Source: Planctomycetaceae bacterium
GTDB taxonomy: Bacteria > Planctomycetota > Planctomycetia > Pirellulales > Thermoguttaceae
DNA length: 7,000 nucleotides
Reading direction: 5' to 3'
Assembly: GCA_031278315.1 (NCBI GenBank)
Contig: JAITKS010000447.1
Location: 1 to 7,000 of the forward strand
Shown here: positions 1 to 5,893 of the stretch, one piece after another
Layout of the letters: each line of letters begins with the position of its first letter
Position numbering within the stretch: position 1 is the first letter of the stretch
Made by a program: the position numbers and the translations under genes
The notes under the pieces: generated by a model
Told to the model about the DNA's origin: nothing
The model's database searches: none
Seen by the model: only the letters and a program-made list of their open reading frames with translations

Positions 1-57
1 CTATCAAGAAGTCCCGCTAGGGACGACACTTTATTTACCGTATGCTTTAGCTTACGG
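1..57 (+). repeat. GTCCC...GGGAC dispersed repeat, copy A
   Basis: The copy has two stem-loops in series. The first is GTCCC-GCTA-GGGAC (11-24). The second is CCGTATGC-TTTA-GCTTACGG (38-57), eight pairs with one T-T mismatch. Between them is the conserved spacer GACACTTTATT. The same layout recurs at 4601-4650. Its first 28 bases are repeated in inverted orientation at 141-168. Short paired hairpins of this sort resemble REP/BIME elements; no REP-type transposase is visible in the window. Confidence 0.75.
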
Positions 58-80
58 ATAAAGGAACGCTATAACTTATC

Positions 81-107
81 CAAGTCCCGCAGGGACGACA
101 CTTTATT
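81..107 (+). repeat. GTCCC...GGGAC dispersed repeat, copy B (short)
   Basis: This short copy keeps the GTCCC/GGGAC arms with a 3-base loop (GCA), followed by the conserved GACGACACTTTATT. The second hairpin of the full unit is missing. The 26 bases before it, 55-80, form a weak hairpin, GGATAA...TTATCC. Confidence 0.65.
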
Positions 108-140
108 GAGATATGAGAATTGGTAAAATCTGAAATAACC

Positions 141-168
141 GTGTCGTCCCAGCGGGACTTCTTGATAG
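141..168 (-). repeat. GTCCC...GGGAC dispersed repeat, copy C (inverted)
   Basis: This is the reverse complement of bases 1-28 with one base deleted in the loop (GCT instead of GCTA). With copy A it makes a 168-bp fold-back with 28-nt inverted ends around copy B. On the minus strand the unit reads away from porin 1. Confidence 0.7.
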
Positions 169-185
169 TTAGCTTATGCCGTAAC

Positions 186-213
186 GTAGAGACACAAGGC
201 ATTGTGTCTCTAC
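186..213. repeat. 12-bp-stem hairpin repeat (GTAGAGACACAA family), copy 1
   Basis: This is a perfect inverted repeat: arms GTAGAGACACAA and TTGTGTCTCTAC with a 4-base loop (GGCA). The loop marks orientation. The copy at 4514-4541 has TGCC, so the two copies are inverted relative to each other. Similarity extends past the stem (GTTACGG here, GTTGCGG there, read on the matching strands). Similar GTAGAGAC...GTCTCTAC hairpins are known as dispersed repeats in other bacteria, such as cyanobacteria. No gene or U-tract is associated. Confidence 0.8.
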
Positions 214-342
214 ATAGCAATCTCTTTTTTTGTAACGAAAAAGATAACCGGTCCCGCAAAAAAATAAATTATTCCACTGAAATTTTACATTTTTCTGAAC
301 TAAACAACCTCAGTAGTAATGAATCTCAAAAAAACAAAACCG

Positions 343-388
343 TATTACCTTATTTATTGAAAAATGATTTGTTAATAAGAAGGTAATA
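343..388. repeat. AT-rich inverted repeat
   Basis: The arms at 343-358 and 374-388 pair over nine bases (TATTACCTT/AAGGTAATA). After a one-base bulge six more pairs follow, one of them G-T. The loop is 15 bases. No T-run follows on either strand, so a terminator role is not supported. It lies about 150 bp beyond the porin 1 stop codon. Confidence 0.55.
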
Positions 389-394
389 AGGTTG

Positions 395-409
395 AAAATA
401 AGGTTAGTT
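395..409 (-). repeat. 15-mer shared with 4329-4343 (inverted)
   Basis: The reverse complement, AACTAACCTTATTTT, is found exactly at 4329-4343. It is the innermost element of the mirrored set of repeats flanking the two porin genes. A single 15-mer in AT-rich DNA could be chance; the shared order of the neighbouring repeats is what gives it weight. Confidence 0.45.
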
Positions 410-541
410 TTTAAAATTCATAATCCGCAAAAAGTCGAGAAATAAAAATTCTGTTGATATTTTATCAAGTTTTCGTTTAATTTGTTATTTTTGTTTTTTA
501 TGCGAATGTATCAAATAAAAATTCTACTCTTTGATAATTTA

Positions 542-2224
542 TTAGAAATCAAAAACGATTCCAAACCCAAACGAAATTTGATCTCTGTGATTACCTTTTC
601 CAAAATTACCTCTCGTACTAGAATAATCGTAACGTAATTCCGGCTTGAAACTGAGATTTTGATATGGTTTCCACTCTAAACCTATAGTAATGCCGTATAA
701 ATTTCCAACAAAATAACCTGTGTTTGGTCGTGCAAAACCTGAAGTTGCCATTAACGTGTTTGAGTGTAATTGATCAATTCTAATTCCTGCATTCAATCGG
801 GAATGTATTTTGTACATGAAATATTGCGCCCAGCCAAAATATGACGAATTACCTGCATTTACTCTATTACCGCGCCGATGTCCTAAATCCCACTGGAACA
901 CATAATCGAATCGCGATGTCAATTTCCAATTCAGTACGAAAGTATGACGGAATACATTACCGCCTGTATGCGGTTCGTTATTTGCGAATGTACCATTTCG
1001 GCTTTTTGAATAATAGATTGTGTACCAAAGCGTCATTGACGGGCAACATCGCCAATAGATTCCGCCAATGAGTCCATTATCTTCGAATCTATTCGACAAT
1101 GTTGAATCTGCTCCTTGAACATAACCTAGACTAAACCAGAAGTCTGGATTCACATTGTAATCAAAAATTACGCCGCTATGAGATTGCGGTTCCGCATAGA
1201 ATAAATTTGAATGACTATAAAACGGCGAATCTACTGCTTGAATATGTTCATATCCAAGCAGCGATTCGAACTTGCCAACCTTGACCGATAAATTTCTATA
1301 ACCCATCGTAACATACAACTGTGGTATTGAAATCGCATAGTCTCGCCGTAATGTCCAATAATCAAGAGTTGCATCGCCGTAACTTTGTGTCAACCATGCG
1401 TCTGTTCCAAGCAAGAACTCGCTTCGAAATCCCCAATCGAATCCGGTACTCATGTCTAAATTGCGGCTCAATCCTAACCAAAGTTGATTCAGCACCGCAC
1501 CTGTTTGGCGAACATTACCAAGAGAAGCTCCGTTACCGCCGGATGATCTCTGAAGTAAATCGCGTTGTCCTTTTCGATTTAATCCGTAGTAACGTTGTGT
1601 TGTACTGCCGTGCGAATTGGCGTAAAGTCCGCCCTGCAGCCAACCGTAAAAATTAATCCGTGAATACCATACGGAAGCACACGTTACATCTTCATAACAA
1701 CCAATATCATCAACCATTGAAACAATATCATTCGGAGCGCAAACCGGATCGCAGCAGCCGTCAATATTACTTTCGGCGTCATAAATTATTGGTCCGGTAA
1801 CTTTCCGATAATCCGCTGTAAAAGATAACGGAATTTCTTCACTATTATTAATTACCGGTTGATTCACCAATTGATTAGACAATTTACCTGCCGCCAATTG
1901 ATTTACAGGTTGATTAAATGATTGGGTTGGTAATGAATGATACAACGACGGTTCCATAGTTTGATCAAACTGCGTATTTGAAGTTGACCGATTCGTATTT
2001 TGATCAAAGAGTTGAAATGTCGGCGGATGATTTGTAGTTTGATCAAAGTGTGTATTTGAAGCGGGTGCGGACAGTTGATATTGTTTGAATATTTCTGGTT
2101 GTGGGAAAGGCGATGAAACTGTTGATGTTGTGTTGTCGTTTGCGGACAAGAACATCGGTCTTAAAACGGCAGAGTAAAAAGCCGTTATAATTATAGTTAC
2201 AATAATTATTATTTTGTTTTTCAT
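542..2224 (-). CDS. Outer-membrane beta-barrel porin (BBP2/OmpL-like) with N/Q-rich repeat extension
   Basis: The 560-residue product is a predicted outer-membrane diffusion channel; its substrate cannot be read from sequence. It has a signal peptide (hydrophobic residues 5-22, likely cleaved near A28 before Asn-Asp). An Asn/Gln-rich segment with FxQ repeats follows (about 46-128), then a Cys cluster (C157, C158, C162, C176, C182) and a barrel from about 190 to the terminal Phe560, a typical outer-membrane beta-signal. Planctomycete porin landmarks are GWLQGG (194-199), DWGF (263-266), GTDAWLTQS (273-281), LSVKVGKFE (312-320), FYSH (335-338), HSGV (349-352), YVFQWDLG (441-448), WKP (518-520) and PELRYD (528-533). 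It is a paralogue of the next gene, about 120 residues longer because of the N-terminal insert. No Shine-Dalgarno is visible. The start is chosen because the signal peptide begins there and its context (ACTATGAAAA) matches the paralogue. Confident on family, not on substrate. Confidence 0.92.
   Translation of the reverse strand: MKNKIIIIVTIIITAFYSAVLRPMFLSANDNTTSTVSSPFPQPEIFKQYQLSAPASNTHFDQTTNHPPTFQLFDQNTNRSTSNTQFDQTMEPSLYHSLPTQSFNQPVNQLAAGKLSNQLVNQPVINNSEEIPLSFTADYRKVTGPIIYDAESNIDGCCDPVCAPNDIVSMVDDIGCYEDVTCASVWYSRINFYGWLQGGLYANSHGSTTQRYYGLNRKGQRDLLQRSSGGNGASLGNVRQTGAVLNQLWLGLSRNLDMSTGFDWGFRSEFLLGTDAWLTQSYGDATLDYWTLRRDYAISIPQLYVTMGYRNLSVKVGKFESLLGYEHIQAVDSPFYSHSNLFYAEPQSHSGVIFDYNVNPDFWFSLGYVQGADSTLSNRFEDNGLIGGIYWRCCPSMTLWYTIYYSKSRNGTFANNEPHTGGNVFRHTFVLNWKLTSRFDYVFQWDLGHRRGNRVNAGNSSYFGWAQYFMYKIHSRLNAGIRIDQLHSNTLMATSGFARPNTGYFVGNLYGITIGLEWKPYQNLSFKPELRYDYSSTRGNFGKGNHRDQISFGFGIVFDF
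1957..2061 (-). repeat. 39-bp (13-codon) tandem repeats inside porin 1
   Basis: The palindrome TTTGATCAAA occurs at 1960, 1999 and 2038, exactly 39 bp apart, each encoding Phe-Asp-Gln in frame (F60, F73, F86). The outer two copies share a longer block: 1957-1983 and 2035-2061 agree at 25 of 27 positions. In protein terms the units are residues 56-68, 69-81 and 82-94. More degenerate FxQ units (F46-K-Q, F103-N-Q) and NQ-rich text extend the segment on both sides. Confidence 0.85.
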
Positions 2225-2253
2225 AGTGATATAAAATTATTATGGAAAAAGTT

Positions 2254-2259
2254 ATTATA
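2254..2259 (-). promoter_or_regulatory. Consensus -10 box (TATAAT) upstream of porin 1
   Basis: Read on the minus strand this is a perfect TATAAT, 29 bases before the porin 1 ATG, which predicts a 5' leader of roughly 22 nt. No good -35 match lies 16-18 bp further upstream. It sits between the terminator of porin 2 and the porin 1 start, so it would give porin 1 its own promoter. AT-rich background makes chance matches easy. Confidence 0.4.
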
Positions 2260-2389
2260 CGATAGGTATGATAAAATTTTGGTGATTCGATGGGTTATTA
2301 CAATTTAGTATTTAGTTATTTCATAATTTCATTATTTAATTATATGGGTGAGTTTGAATTGTGTTTGTGAGCGGTTTAAAAAATTGCGC

Positions 2390-2434
2390 AAAAAAACGGC
2401 AAGGGATTATCCTAATGGGCAATCCTTTGCCGTT
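2390..2434 (-). terminator. Intrinsic terminator after porin 2
   Basis: Minus-strand transcripts would form a 14-bp stem from the arms at 2421-2434 and 2395-2408 (AACGGCAAGGGATT paired with AATCCTTTGCCGTT, one G-T wobble) with a 12-base loop. A run of seven T (2396-2390) follows at once. It begins 60 bases past the porin 2 stop. It is the clearest terminator in the window and separates the porin genes into two transcription units. Confidence 0.85.
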
Positions 2435-2494
2435 ATAAAAATTTATCGAAATGTATTATGTGAGTCGAGGTATCAAATTATATGTTTTAGCGAT

Positions 2495-3814
2495 TTAAAA
2501 CATAACAACTCCGGTGATTCCGCCTGAAAACTGATCGCGGTTTTTACCGTCGTTGAAAGGTTTATTAACTTTATCTGATACGTGGTCGTATCTGATTTCT
2601 GGTCTTATGATTAGGGTTTCGTTTGGTTTCCAAGTCAATCCGATAGTGTAATCAGAGTAGTCGATACCTTTTGTAACAAACCATTCAGTTCGGAAGCCGA
2701 TGCTCCAAAATTTATCGATTTTGTATTTGATATAATTTCCGATTCCTTTTAATCGGTCGTGTGATAAATTCAAACGATTTTTTGTATCTCCTAAAGTCCA
2801 TTGCAAGACGTAAGTCAAATTTTTGGAGAGTTCGCAGCTTGCAAGGAATGTGTGAAAAAATTGATTTGAGTTTGCGAAATCTCGTAAATTTCCGTTTTCA
2901 TAAACACCGCCGCCGTATCGTTGGTACATCATTGTGTAGGTTAAGTTCAATTTATCTGTGAATTGATATGAAACTGAACTTAAAAGTCCGTGATCGTCAT
3001 ATTTATTTTCTAAACTTCCGTCTGCGCCGGCAGTGTAGGCTAGTACGAGTTGTAATTTTTCTGTCGGTGTGTATTCTGCGAGGACTCCTGCGTGAGTGGA
3101 AGTTTCGAACATAAACGAATATGGGTGACTATAAAAAAGTGCATCGGGTGCCTTTAGTGATTCGTAACCGATATACGTTTCGAATTTACCAAATTTCACG
3201 GACAAATCGCCGTAGGCAAGTTGAAAAAGCAAGGTTGGAATTGAAGTAAAGTAGTCACCGTTTTGCCATCCGTAATCAAAATTTGCGTCAGCGAATGATT
3301 GTGTGAACCATGCATCTGTACCGAAAAATATGCCGGTACTGAATCCCCAATCTAAGCCGTGTTTACCGTCGGCTTCTTTGGTGAGTTCGATGCAAACTTG
3401 ATTTATTTGGAAGTCTGTTGAATGTGTGTTACCGAAATAATATCCGTTACCTGACGTTTCTTCAAATTTTGTTGTTTTTTTTCCGTTGTAGTTAGGTTGT
3501 TTTGACCGTTTTATTGTTGAGCCGTGTGCATTAGCGAAAAAGCCGCCTTGAATCCATCCGGTGATTTCAATATTGTTTAGTAGGCAATGGTTATGTTTTT
3601 TATATTTGTTGAAAAAGTTATCGGCACTACAAATTTCGAGTTCGTAAGGTGAGCAGCCGATTGGTTCGCATGGTTCGCAATTTGTCGAATCGGAATGAAC
3701 CGGATCGCATGGAACGGCGCAATCATTTGCTCTGGATAAAAGTTGATTTATATGCAGCAAGATTATCAATATTGAGGTTAGGCAGAGCAAAAAAAATATC
3801 TTTTTAATTTTCAT
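2495..3814 (-). CDS. Outer-membrane beta-barrel porin (BBP2/OmpL-like)
   Basis: The 439-residue product is a predicted outer-membrane channel and paralogue of porin 1. A signal peptide spans about 1-29 (hydrophobic 6-21, likely cut after S-R-A before Asn-Asp). A Cys-rich stretch follows (C32, C36, C46, C49, C54, C62, C77), then the barrel from about 82 to terminal Phe439. Landmarks parallel porin 1: GWIQGG (86-91), DWGF (155-158), GTDAWFTQS (165-173), LSVKFGKFE (204-212), FYSH (227-230), HAGV (241-244), YVLQWTLG (335-342), WKP (395-397) and PEIRYD (405-410). The frame is open up to an ATG at 3925. I prefer the ATG at 3814 because the lysine-rich n-region and hydrophobic core start exactly there and the context AACTATGAAAA resembles that of porin 1. 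The extra 37 residues would bury the signal peptide. No Shine-Dalgarno and no convincing promoter were seen; a TACAAT 17-22 bases before the ATG is only a weak -10 candidate. The gene ends at a strong terminator. Confidence 0.92.
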   Translation of the reverse strand: MKIKKIFFLLCLTSILIILLHINQLLSRANDCAVPCDPVHSDSTNCEPCEPIGCSPYELEICSADNFFNKYKKHNHCLLNNIEITGWIQGGFFANAHGSTIKRSKQPNYNGKKTTKFEETSGNGYYFGNTHSTDFQINQVCIELTKEADGKHGLDWGFSTGIFFGTDAWFTQSFADANFDYGWQNGDYFTSIPTLLFQLAYGDLSVKFGKFETYIGYESLKAPDALFYSHPYSFMFETSTHAGVLAEYTPTEKLQLVLAYTAGADGSLENKYDDHGLLSSVSYQFTDKLNLTYTMMYQRYGGGVYENGNLRDFANSNQFFHTFLASCELSKNLTYVLQWTLGDTKNRLNLSHDRLKGIGNYIKYKIDKFWSIGFRTEWFVTKGIDYSDYTIGLTWKPNETLIIRPEIRYDHVSDKVNKPFNDGKNRDQFSGGITGVVMF

Positions 3815-4120
3815 AGTTATACCGTAATATATTGTATTGGCGGATAAATTTTTGTGTGTTGATTTGTTGATTATTTGTAACGAAAAAACTTCAATAGCGC
3901 AATTTTCCGCAGTTAAATTACACATACTTGAATTTTCGTTTCGTACTGCTTTCGTCTGATTACGGATAGGAAAGCAAGTTTTTATGGTATCGAAATTCTA
4001 GTATGATACATATATTTTACGTATATATTTGATGCAAATATCTAAAACATGATTGATATAATCATGAAAGATATAATAAATCTGTGTGAGTAATTCTATG
4101 TTACTGTGACGGTTCTCTCT

Positions 4121-4139
4121 CCCGAAACTTGTTTTCGGG
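4121..4139. repeat. Small hairpin CCCGAAA-CTTGT-TTTCGGG
   Basis: A perfect 7-bp stem with a 5-base loop. Neither strand shows a T-run directly after it, and no gene ends nearby, so it is not called a terminator. It lies about 310 bp upstream of the porin 2 start. Confidence 0.4.
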
Positions 4140-4328
4140 TATTTATACGAAAAAAATATGTGGTTCTTAAAAAAATTCTTATATTTTTGACAATCAATGA
4201 CCAGATAATCGTTTTATTAGGCACATTTTAACAAACAAGCGAATATCCAGCTCAATGCTGAAAAGAATCAAATAATTTATCGTCAATATCAATTTTCAGA
4301 ATTGACTCTTTTTTGAAAATTTATTTTT

Positions 4329-4343
4329 AACTAACCTTATTTT
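4329..4343 (+). repeat. 15-mer shared with 395-409 (inverted)
   Basis: An exact inverted match to 395-409. It marks the inner edge of the right-hand repeat set flanking the porin pair. Confidence 0.45.
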
Positions 4344-4354
4344 GTTTTTATTAA

Positions 4355-4381
4355 CCACAGAGAACACAGAGGACACAGAGA
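4355..4381. repeat. Three 9-nt direct repeats (ACACAGAGR)
   Basis: The units are CCACAGAGA (4355-4363), ACACAGAGG (4364-4372) and ACACAGAGA (4373-4381). CACAGAG-type intergenic repeats of this form are widespread in many bacterial phyla, and their function is not established. A decayed relative may lie at 6422-6439. It does not code. Confidence 0.7.
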
Positions 4382-4513
4382 AATATGATTTTGTAATTTT
4401 AGATTTTAAATTTTATTTTTTGTGATAATTTATCCATTTGATACCGTGTTGTGTGGTGAGTACAACCGTGCACTGCAATATTGGAGATACTCCTTCGGGG
4501 TGTGATAATGTCT

Positions 4514-4541
4514 GTAGAGACACAATGCCTTGTGTCTCTAC
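4514..4541. repeat. 12-bp-stem hairpin repeat (GTAGAGACACAA family), copy 2
   Basis: A perfect 12-bp inverted repeat with a TGCC loop. It is the inverted counterpart of 186-213, with one base difference in the 7 bases that follow the stem (GTTGCGG against GTTACGG). Both copies lie between a porin gene and a cluster of GTCCC...GGGAC repeats, with the repeats on the outer side. Confidence 0.8.
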
Positions 4542-4581
4542 GTTGCGGACTAAATGTTATATCGGTGAAATTTTTTCAAAG

Positions 4582-4728
4582 GAGCTTAACAACAATCAAC
4601 AAGTCCCGCTAGGGACGACACTTTATTAACCGTATGCTTTAGCTTACGGCATGAGCTTAACAACAATCAACAAATTCCGCTAGGGACGACACTTTATTAA
4701 CTGTATGCTTTCGTTTTGGTTGTTACGG
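4582..4728 (+). repeat. 71-nt tandem pair of GTCCC...GGGAC repeat (copies D and E)
   Basis: Unit 1 is 4582-4652. Unit 2 starts at 4653 with the same GAGCTTAACAACAATCAACAA. Each has a GTCCC...GGGAC-type hairpin (4603-4616; decayed to ATTCC...GGGAC at 4674-4687), the spacer GACACTTTATT and a second element starting C-GTATGCTTT. Unit 1 ends in GCTTACGGC; unit 2 is altered after GTATGCTTT but ends in GTTACGGC. That final TTACGG supplies the stop codon (TAA) and last Pro codon of the DUF1559 gene on the minus strand, so the repeat overlaps the gene's 3' end. Confidence 0.75.
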
Positions 4729-5874
4729 CAAGGAGGCTGATTCGCCTGAATCGATTGTTCCTGTTGCGAGCCATGTTACAAGGGCGATTGAAAAGCTTAC
4801 GAATTTTACGGAGCCGTCACCGAGAGCGGCATTTACTCCGCTAGTGTGAAGTGAGTTAGCACTCCATCGGTGATGTCCGCCTGAATTGAGTGTAATTCCT
4901 GAAGACGGCGGGAACGAGTTATGATCATGCCGATAGATTGCGCCGCCTGAATCAACAGCTGTTTGGGCGGAGAGAGGTCGAACTCCTGTATGGAATCGAG
5001 TCATTTTTCCGCTATTTCCGCCGTTATCGTAGTAAAAAACGTTAATGCCGCTATTAGAATTTTTATTCCCTGCGCTGCCTTCGGAGAACATCATTGTATT
5101 AGATGTTCCGTCTGGTATTACTAATTCACCTTTTATGTCATCTTCCCAATGCCATCCGGTTGAATTGAAGTAACCGGGGCGTTGGTCGGATGTATAATAA
5201 GTTGACCAAGAGAATGTATTTTCGGTATTATCTTTATTTGCGCCGCTGCACCAGAGGTAGTTACAAGCTGAGCCGTGATCCCATGCGGTTTGTTTATGTT
5301 TGGATGTAAATGACGGGCAGAGGAAGTTTGTCATATCGCCTGTTTTTCTTGGGTCTGGTGATGTGCTGCTTGTGTAGTTCATTAGTGCGCTGTAGAGGGG
5401 TGTTTGTTCCAAGTAAGGAAACAGGGCGACCCACATATTAGGTGTTGAGGCGTTCCAATCTTTACCGTCGCCTAATTCTGTTGGTTTAGGGCTGGGTAAT
5501 TTTTGTTTGTTAGCATCTGCGAAATTATGGGCTGATAAAGCGAGTTGTTTCAAGTTATTTGCGCATTGTGATCGTCTTGCTGCTTCTCGTGCTGCTTGAA
5601 CTGCTGGTAGAAGTAATGCAATCAAAACGCCGATGATTGCTATTACGACTAGAAGTTCGACGAGAGTGAAACCTAAATTACTAGAAATAGACTTTACTGA
5701 ATAATCAAGTGAATTGTCGCGAAAACAATTTTTTGATTTATTTGTTTTGTTATTTCTATCATAATTTATTTTAGTATTTGTTAAGTTGACAAAATTAAAG
5801 GAGTGTACTTCATACGAAAAATTAATTTCGTTTACGGCGATTTGTACGTGTTGAATTTTCTTTGTGGTTTTCAT
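4723..5874 (-). CDS. DUF1559 protein with prepilin-type N-terminal motif and H-X9-DG C-terminus
   Basis: The 383-residue product is a pseudopilin-like envelope protein. DUF1559 is greatly expanded in Planctomycetota; roles of individual members are unknown. The prepilin motif is GFTLVELLVVIAIIGVL (68-84): expected cleavage after G68, methylated F69 and E73 at mature +5. The helix continues as LIALLLPAVQAAREAARR (84-101), then CANNLKQLALSAHNF (104-118), the family signature. Further on are PDGTSNTMMFSE (254-265) and the terminal H343-X9-D353-G354 followed by SVKFVS. The ATG is supported by AGAGGTG a few bases upstream (minus strand). No other Met precedes the prepilin motif, so the leader is about 68 residues, far longer than the usual 5-20. 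It is polar and Asn/Lys-rich without a second membrane segment. The gene is likely monocistronic, with structured DNA upstream and a repeat overlapping its stop codon. Family is certain; function is not. Confidence 0.93.
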   Translation of the reverse strand: MKTTKKIQHVQIAVNEINFSYEVHSFNFVNLTNTKINYDRNNKTNKSKNCFRDNSLDYSVKSISSNLGFTLVELLVVIAIIGVLIALLLPAVQAAREAARRSQCANNLKQLALSAHNFADANKQKLPSPKPTELGDGKDWNASTPNMWVALFPYLEQTPLYSALMNYTSSTSPDPRKTGDMTNFLCPSFTSKHKQTAWDHGSACNYLWCSGANKDNTENTFSWSTYYTSDQRPGYFNSTGWHWEDDIKGELVIPDGTSNTMMFSEGSAGNKNSNSGINVFYYDNGGNSGKMTRFHTGVRPLSAQTAVDSGGAIYRHDHNSFPPSSGITLNSGGHHRWSANSLHTSGVNAALGDGSVKFVSFSIALVTWLATGTIDSGESASLP

Positions 5875-5880
5875 TACGGC

Positions 5881-5887
5881 ACCTCTT
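5881..5887 (-). promoter_or_regulatory. Shine-Dalgarno of the DUF1559 gene
   Basis: On the minus strand AAGAGGT with the following G precedes the ATG by about 6 bases. It decides the start, since the frame stays open and the leader is unusually long. Neither porin gene has a comparable site. Confidence 0.6.
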
Positions 5888-5893
5888 ACTCTT

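Larger units (their letters stand above)
1..541. other. Non-coding, repeat-rich region downstream of porin 1
   Basis: No convincing gene is present. The open frames over this stretch run through inverted repeats and match no family I recognise. The region holds three copies of the GTCCC...GGGAC family (1-168), a 12-bp-stem hairpin (186-213), an AT-rich inverted repeat (343-388) and a 15-mer shared in inverted orientation with 4329-4343. From about 410 to 541 it is AT-rich and holds only a weak 7-bp inverted repeat (TATCAAA/TTTGATA, about 509-536) just past the porin 1 stop. I see no strong terminator for porin 1. Confidence 0.7.
3815..4722. other. Non-coding region between porin 2 and DUF1559
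   Basis: No gene is supported. 3815-3925 is open in frame with porin 2 but reads as leader, not protein. 3926-4328 is AT-rich with small hairpins only: GCTTTC/GAAAGC at 3949-3976, CATGATT-GATAT-AATCATG at 4048-4066, and 4121-4139. From 4329 to 4722 it becomes repeat-rich: the 15-mer, a 9-nt triple repeat, the 12-bp-stem hairpin and the 71-nt tandem pair. It should contain the promoter of porin 2 and the 3' end of the DUF1559 transcript; neither is clear. Confidence 0.7.

Noticed and set aside
1..168. CRISPR array
   Set aside because: Copies are in both orientations, differ in length, and have no regular spacers; no cas gene is present.
47..386. Open frames on both strands in the left repeat region
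   Set aside because: They run through the inverted GTCCC repeats and the 12-bp hairpin, overlap each other, and show no domain or ribosome binding site.
841..1656. Plus-strand frames within porin 1 (841-1071, 1321-1656)
   Set aside because: They lie antisense inside a confidently identified barrel gene and match no family.
2761..2961. Plus-strand frame within porin 2
   Set aside because: Antisense shadow of the barrel gene.
3815..3925. 37-residue N-terminal extension of porin 2 from the upstream ATG
   Set aside because: It would place polar sequence before a perfectly normal signal peptide that starts at the ATG at 3814; that ATG shares its context with the paralogue.
4438..4629. 63-codon plus-strand frame
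   Set aside because: It reads through the 12-bp hairpin and the GTCCC repeat, the same repeat-derived peptide as in the frame at 47-259.
4582..4728. Terminator of the DUF1559 gene
   Set aside because: The hairpins lack a T-run on the minus strand; they are better explained as repeat copies.
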